Assembly: GCA_013696015.1 (NCBI GenBank)
Contig: JACCZI010000148.1
Location: forward strand, 1-9,760
Direction of reading: 5' to 3'
Source of the DNA: Nocardioidaceae bacterium
GTDB lineage: Bacteria > Actinomycetota > Actinomycetes > Propionibacteriales > Nocardioidaceae
DNA: 9,760 nucleotides
Below are positions 6,475-9,760 of the stretch, piece after piece. Below the pieces are notes generated by a model. It was not told the origin of the DNA, searched no databases, and saw only the letters and a list, made by a program, of their open reading frames with translations. How positions within the stretch are numbered: the stretch's first letter is position 1; every line of letters starts with the position of its first letter. Made by a program: the position numbers and the translations under genes.

Positions 6475-8507
6475 CCGCCACCGCGACGACCCGCGACGTG
6501 GTGGGTCCTGGCACCAAAGTAGGTCTGCGTCGTGTTCCCCGCTGGGGACAGGCACTCTTCGTCCTCGGCATCTGGGTTCTGGTCTGGGCCGTCATGCGCG
6601 GGCAGGACACTCTGATCCTGCCCGGCCAAGCCAAGACCGGGCTACACGACTCGATGAGCCAGTGGAAGTCTGACCTGATCGCCGGCCGCGACGACAACGC
6701 GTTCATGCAGTTCACGGGATGGATCGCCGACCAGATCGAGGCCGTCGGAACGTGGCTGCAAGAGCTGGTGTCAGAGCCGGCCCCGCCCCGCCCGGTGCCG
6801 GAGATTGGCTGGTTCGGGGTGGTGGCTGTCGCAAGCTGGGTGGGGTTCGCTGTCGCCGGCTGGCGTATCGCCCTCCTGGTGCTCGGGTCGTTCCTGGCGT
6901 TCGGGCTGCTCGGTTACTGGGAAGACAGCATGGACACACTCATCATCACGTTCTTCTCCGTGGCCGTCGCGCTCGTTGTCGGTCTGCCACTGGCGGTCCT
7001 CATGGCGAAGAGCACCCGGGTCACGGCGGTCGTTGCGCCGGTGCTCGACCTGCTCCAGACGATGCCGTCGTTCAACTACCTTCTGCCGGTGTTCCTCTTC
7101 TTCGGTCTGGGCATTCCGGCGGGTGTCGTTGCGACCGTCATCTACTGCACGCCGCCGGTCGTACGGATCGCGGCGCACGGCATCCGTTCGGTGTCCGGCA
7201 CGACGGTGGAGGCCACCGACTCGGTGGGGCAGACACGCTGGCAGCGGTTGCGCAAGGTAGAGCTGCCGATGGCAAAGAGCACCATAGTCGTCGGCATCAA
7301 CCAGACCACGTTGGCCGCCCTGGCTATCGTCATCATTGGCGGCTTTATCAACATGCCGGGGCTCGGCGGGCCGGTGCTGGATGCACTCACGGGGCAACAA
7401 ACCGGCAACGCCTTCGTCTCCGGCCTGTGCATCGTCATCATGGCGATCATGCTCGACCGCACCACCACGGCCGCGAGTGTGCATGGTGAGAAGCTGGCCC
7501 GTAGCGGAACGTTCGACCCTCGCCGACACCGCATAGTGCTGGCGGTCACCGGGGCTGTCGCCTTGGTGTGCGTCTACTACTCGCGGACATACCTGAAGCT
7601 CGCGGAGTTCCCCGAGTCCGCCCTTGGGCCCGCCATCGGACGCGAGATGGCGATGAAGGTGCAGTCGTTCGCCGACTGGTTCACATCGACCTTCGACGCT
7701 TGGACCACCGCGATCAAGGACGTGGTGAGCACTTTCCTGCTCAACCCGCTGCAGGACCTGATCGCGAATTCGCCGTGGTACGTCACCGCAGTCGCGCTCA
7801 CGATGCTGGCACTGGTTGTTTCCGGTCTCAGGCCGGCCCTGATCACGGTGGTCTGCCTGACTGGGCTGTACCTCAGTGATCTGTGGAACGACTCCATGAT
7901 CACGTTGACGATGACGCTGGTCGGCGCGTTGATCGTCATGATCCTCGCGCTTGTGCTGGGAGTCGCGATGGCCCGACGCCCAGGTGTCGACCTGGTGCTG
8001 AGACCGGTTCTGGATGCAGCCCAGGTGATGCCCGCCTTCGTCTACCTGATCCCCACGCTGCTGCTGTTCGGACCGACCCGGTTCACCGCGATTGTTGCCG
8101 GTGTCATCTACGCCGCCCCGATTGCCATCAAGCTGGTCGCGGACGGGATCGCCCGCGTGTCGGCTACCACGGTTGAGGCCGCAGTATCAAGTGGTTCGAC
8201 TGCCTGGCAGGTCATCACCAAGGTCCAGCTGCCGATGGCTCGGGGCAACGTGGTCCTGGCCGTCAACCAAGGATTGCTCTACGTACTCTCGGTTGTCGTC
8301 ATCGGTGGCCTCGTCGGAGCTGGAGCCCTCGGCTACGACTCCGTCCTCGGCTTCTCGCAGTCGCAGTACTTCGGCAAGGGCATTGCTGCCGCAGGATGCA
8401 TCGTGCTGCTCGGCATCATGCTCGACCGTTTCGCACGCGGCGCGGTCGAGCGACAGCAGCGAAACAACGACATACTCACCAGGCGGCCGATCAGCGGGGC
8501 GATCTGA
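6471..8507 (+). CDS. proW: Double-module glycine betaine/quaternary-amine ABC permease (tandem ProW fusion)
   Basis: This 678-residue membrane protein is about twice the usual length of a single ProW-type permease and contains two complete modules. Module 1 (about 1-345) and module 2 (about 346-678) each have an N-terminal hydrophobic segment, a Trp-rich amphipathic stretch, and a block beginning W(E/N)DSM. Each then has the EAA loop that docks the ATPase: EATDSVGQTRWQRLRKVELP from Glu247, and EAAVSSGSTAWQVITKVQLP from Glu569. Both permease blocks end in IMLDR. The EAA glutamates are 322 residues apart. The membrane core would therefore form within one chain (inference). Translation starts in an ATGA overlap with the ATPase stop, with GAAGAGGG (6454-6461) ahead. 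Both modules keep the expected EAA motif, so neither looks degenerate. Fused double permeases of this class probably exist elsewhere in actinobacteria, but I cannot search for them. Confidence 0.92.
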   Translation: MTATATTRDVVGPGTKVGLRRVPRWGQALFVLGIWVLVWAVMRGQDTLILPGQAKTGLHDSMSQWKSDLIAGRDDNAFMQFTGWIADQIEAVGTWLQELVSEPAPPRPVPEIGWFGVVAVASWVGFAVAGWRIALLVLGSFLAFGLLGYWEDSMDTLIITFFSVAVALVVGLPLAVLMAKSTRVTAVVAPVLDLLQTMPSFNYLLPVFLFFGLGIPAGVVATVIYCTPPVVRIAAHGIRSVSGTTVEATDSVGQTRWQRLRKVELPMAKSTIVVGINQTTLAALAIVIIGGFINMPGLGGPVLDALTGQQTGNAFVSGLCIVIMAIMLDRTTTAASVHGEKLARSGTFDPRRHRIVLAVTGAVALVCVYYSRTYLKLAEFPESALGPAIGREMAMKVQSFADWFTSTFDAWTTAIKDVVSTFLLNPLQDLIANSPWYVTAVALTMLALVVSGLRPALITVVCLTGLYLSDLWNDSMITLTMTLVGALIVMILALVLGVAMARRPGVDLVLRPVLDAAQVMPAFVYLIPTLLLFGPTRFTAIVAGVIYAAPIAIKLVADGIARVSATTVEAAVSSGSTAWQVITKVQLPMARGNVVLAVNQGLLYVLSVVVIGGLVGAGALGYDSVLGFSQSQYFGKGIAAAGCIVLLGIMLDRFARGAVERQQRNNDILTRRPISGAI

Positions 8508-8540
8508 TGCCATGAACTCATACACCACGTAACCGAAATG

Positions 8541-8555
8541 AAAGAGGACAGCATG
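8541..8555 (+). promoter_or_regulatory. Ribosome binding site choosing the binding-protein start
   Basis: AAAGAGGA at 8541-8548 lies about five bases before ATG 8553, an ideal spacing. It supports 8553 over the in-frame ATG at 8538 and gives a signal peptide beginning MKRASKAR. The 45-base gap after the permease contains no promoter I can recognise, so cotranscription is likely. Confidence 0.7.
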
Positions 8556-9548
8556 AAGAGAGCCAGCAAAGCGAGGCAGACGGCCTCTGTCGGGGTTATG
8601 GCGAGCATGGCGCTCGTGCTGTCGGCCTGCGGCAGCGGTGACATCGAGCAAGACACACCGGCGGCCTCCGGAGGCACGGACTCGGCAGCGGCCGAGTGCG
8701 GTGACCTCAACCTTGCCGTCAACCCGTGGGTGGGGATGGAGGCCAGTGTCACGGTGGTCGGTAGGGTCGCCGAGGAAGAACTCGGTTGCACGGTCAACTA
8801 CGTGAAGACCAAGGAGGAGATCTCCTGGGCAGGCTTCGGCAGCGGTGAAGTAGACGTGATCATCGAGGACTGGGGTCACGAAGACCTCGAGAAGCAGTAC
8901 TTCGCCGAGTCTGGCGACGGCACCGCGGCGGATGCTGGCCCGAACGGGAACGAAGGCATCATCGGCTGGTACGTGCCGCCGTGGCTGGCCGAGGAGTATC
9001 CGGATATCACCAACTGGGAGAACCTCAACAACTACGCCTCCGAGTTCGCGACCTCGGAATCGGGGGGCCAAGGCCAGTTTCTCGGTGCAGACCCGTCGTA
9101 CGTGCAGTTCGACGAGGCGATAGTCGAAAACCTGGGTCTGGACTTCAAGGTCGTGTTCTCCGGCAGCGAGGCCGCTTCGATCGCGGCGTTCCAGAAGGCC
9201 GAAGAAAACAAGGAGTGGCTCATCGGGTACTTCTACGAACCGCAGTGGCTGTTCGCCGAGGTCCCGCTGGTCAGGGTGGAGCTCCCGCCGTATGAGGATG
9301 GCTGTCAGGACGATGAGTCGGATGTCGACTGCGATTACCCGGTGACGCCTCTGAAGAAAATCGTGTCCACGGAATGGATGGACTCGGGTGAGCCGTCAAT
9401 CGACTTGGTCAAGAACTTCGAATGGACCAACCAGGACCAGAACCAGGTCGCGGCATACATCGCCGATGAGGGAATGAGCGCCGAGGACGCGGCCGACCAG
9501 TGGATCGCCGACAACCCGGACAAGGTCCAGGCCTGGATGCCCAGCTGA
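8553..9548 (+). CDS. proX: Glycine betaine/choline-type ABC substrate-binding lipoprotein (OpuAC family)
   Basis: This 331-residue exported binding protein delivers the quaternary amine to the importer. The first 26 residues are a lipoprotein signal: positively charged MKRASKAR, a hydrophobic stretch and the lipobox LSAC with Cys26 as the lipid-anchored residue. The mature part resembles OpuAC/ChoX proteins: NPWVG (Trp59), KEEISWAGFGSGEVDV, IIEDWGHED (Trp107), GWYVPPWLAEEYPDI and YFYEPQWLF. These tryptophans can supply an aromatic cage for a trimethylammonium group. I chose ATG 8553 because AAAGAGGA (8541-8548) sits just before it; an in-frame ATG at 8538 is earlier, but starting there would put this Shine-Dalgarno inside the coding region. 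Further cysteines at 49, 79, 251 and 260 may pair; 251 and 260 bracket a very acidic loop (QDDESDVD). It follows the permease after 45 bases. Glycine betaine and choline cannot be distinguished by eye. Confidence 0.92.
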   Translation: MKRASKARQTASVGVMASMALVLSACGSGDIEQDTPAASGGTDSAAAECGDLNLAVNPWVGMEASVTVVGRVAEEELGCTVNYVKTKEEISWAGFGSGEVDVIIEDWGHEDLEKQYFAESGDGTAADAGPNGNEGIIGWYVPPWLAEEYPDITNWENLNNYASEFATSESGGQGQFLGADPSYVQFDEAIVENLGLDFKVVFSGSEAASIAAFQKAEENKEWLIGYFYEPQWLFAEVPLVRVELPPYEDGCQDDESDVDCDYPVTPLKKIVSTEWMDSGEPSIDLVKNFEWTNQDQNQVAAYIADEGMSAEDAADQWIADNPDKVQAWMPS

Positions 9549-9558
9549 CCTGAGCTGG
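9541..9558 (+). repeat. Inverted repeat across the binding-protein stop codon
   Basis: CCAGCT (9541-9546), six bases, AGCTGG (9553-9558) form a perfect six-pair stem spanning the TGA at 9546-9548. It could add to 3'-end structure of the operon transcript together with the hairpin at 9575-9596. It may also be chance. Confidence 0.3.
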
Positions 9559-9574
9559 TCACTCCAATGGCCCG

Positions 9575-9596
9575 TATCCCAGGTGAACATGGGATA
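9575..9596 (+). terminator. Possible operon-end hairpin, or a palindromic protein site
   Basis: TATCCCA (9575-9581) and TGGGATA (9590-9596) are perfect seven-base complements around an eight-base loop, 27 bases after the binding-protein stop. No T-run follows, which is usual for many high-GC actinobacterial terminators but weakens the call. The symmetry would also suit an operator for the promoter that begins at 9620. Confidence 0.35.
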
Positions 9597-9619
9597 GAGG
9601 CAGGCGGTTGCCCGGGTGG

Positions 9620-9649
9620 TTGACAAGGGGTGGAGGCACGGCCGATCCT
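9620..9649 (+). promoter_or_regulatory. Predicted promoter of the flavoenzyme gene
   Basis: TTGACA at 9620-9625 is a perfect -35 consensus. GATCCT at 9644-9649 follows after 18 bases and resembles the GATGCT -10 predicted at 2111-2116. Transcription would begin near 9656, leaving a leader of about 50 bases. It suggests the flavoenzyme gene starts a separate transcription unit after the transporter operon. Confidence 0.5.
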
Positions 9650-9674
9650 GGCGTTGTCTCGCATAGTGCATCGA

Positions 9675-9691
9675 GTTTCTTAGTACGCAAC
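9675..9691. promoter_or_regulatory. Degenerate third copy of the putative IclR palindrome
   Basis: GTTTC (9675-9679), seven bases, GCAAC (9687-9691) keeps the 17-base size of the palindromes at 1273-1289 and 2137-2153, with one mismatch in the left arm. A weak upstream half-site, GTTGT at 9653-9657, is 22 rather than 20 bases before it. It lies downstream of the predicted -10 and just ahead of the ribosome binding site, as in the operon at 2200. One mismatch and the spacing shift keep confidence low. Confidence 0.4.
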
Positions 9692-9704
9692 ACAAGGAGT
9701 AGCC

Positions 9705-9760
9705 ATGGCGTCGGCCCCAAGCGCCGCGCGGGTCGTGGTCATCGGCGCGGGCATCGTCGG
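9705..9760 (+). CDS. FAD-dependent oxidoreductase, 3' end missing (possibly dimethylglycine oxidase)
   Basis: Only the first 18 full codons are present. The start is clear: AAGGAG (9694-9699) stands five bases before ATG 9705. The visible protein, MASAPSAA then RVVVIGAGIVG, is a Rossmann FAD-binding strand-turn with the GxGxxG pattern. N-termini of this form open many DAO-family flavoenzymes, including actinobacterial dimethylglycine oxidases and sarcosine dehydrogenases. Directly after a choline-to-betaine operon, an enzyme oxidising dimethylglycine or sarcosine is the natural expectation, but that rests on context. Other FAD-dependent amine oxidases are possible. Confidence 0.75.
   Translation, partial: MASAPSAARVVVIGAGIV

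Noticed and set aside
7246..7253. TTGCGCAA-type palindrome inside the permease gene resembling the operator half-sites
   Set aside because: It lacks the seven-base spacer and lies inside a conserved coding motif (the EAA loop), so it is best explained by codon choice.
8512..8532. Tiny reading frame of six codons (MNSYTT) between permease and binding protein
   Set aside because: Too short to judge, with no clear ribosome binding site; probably chance.
8538..8552. Earlier in-frame ATG for the binding lipoprotein
   Set aside because: The AAAGAGGA Shine-Dalgarno lies downstream of it and points to 8553; the signal peptide is also more typical from 8553.

Overview
The window is high-GC DNA densely packed with plus-strand genes. 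Overlapping starts, one gene without a ribosome binding site and one TTG start all point to an actinobacterium. Nocardioidaceae or a relative is my best guess from general resemblance, but no marker gene fixes the taxon. I see no RNA gene, CRISPR array, insertion sequence or phage gene, and no gene-free stretch longer than about 156 bases.

Layout: (1) 1-1164 is the 3' part of an MttB/COG5598-family methyltransferase gene whose start lies upstream of the window. (2) 1281-2081 encodes an IclR-family regulator. (3) 2200-9548 looks like one operon of five genes: betaine-aldehyde-type aldehyde dehydrogenase, GMC-type choline dehydrogenase, then the ATPase, a double-length permease and the lipoprotein binding subunit of a quaternary-amine (glycine betaine/choline/proline betaine) ABC importer. 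Three of the four junctions are overlaps of 4, 17 and 4 bases; the last is a 45-base gap. (4) At 9705 a flavin-dependent oxidoreductase begins and runs off the window. From its position and N-terminus it is probably a dimethylglycine/sarcosine oxidase-type enzyme.

Together the genes read as uptake and catabolism of choline and glycine betaine. The importer brings in the quaternary amine, and the dehydrogenases oxidise choline to betaine aldehyde and then glycine betaine. The MttB-like enzyme is a candidate for removing the first methyl group, and the flavoenzyme for a later demethylation. No Rieske-type betaine monooxygenase or betaine-homocysteine methyltransferase is visible, so the MttB-like protein is the only candidate here for the first demethylation.

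The most interesting non-coding signal is a repeated operator architecture, GTTGC-N15-GTTGC-N7-GCAAC. It occurs with identical spacing across the iclR start codon (1253-1289) and just after a predicted promoter of the dehydrogenase/transporter operon (2117-2153). A degenerate third copy of the palindromic part, GTTTC-N7-GCAAC, lies in front of the flavoenzyme gene (9675-9691). This suggests one IclR regulon covering the whole pathway. The second notable item is the permease, a tandem duplication of a complete ProW module in one 678-residue chain.
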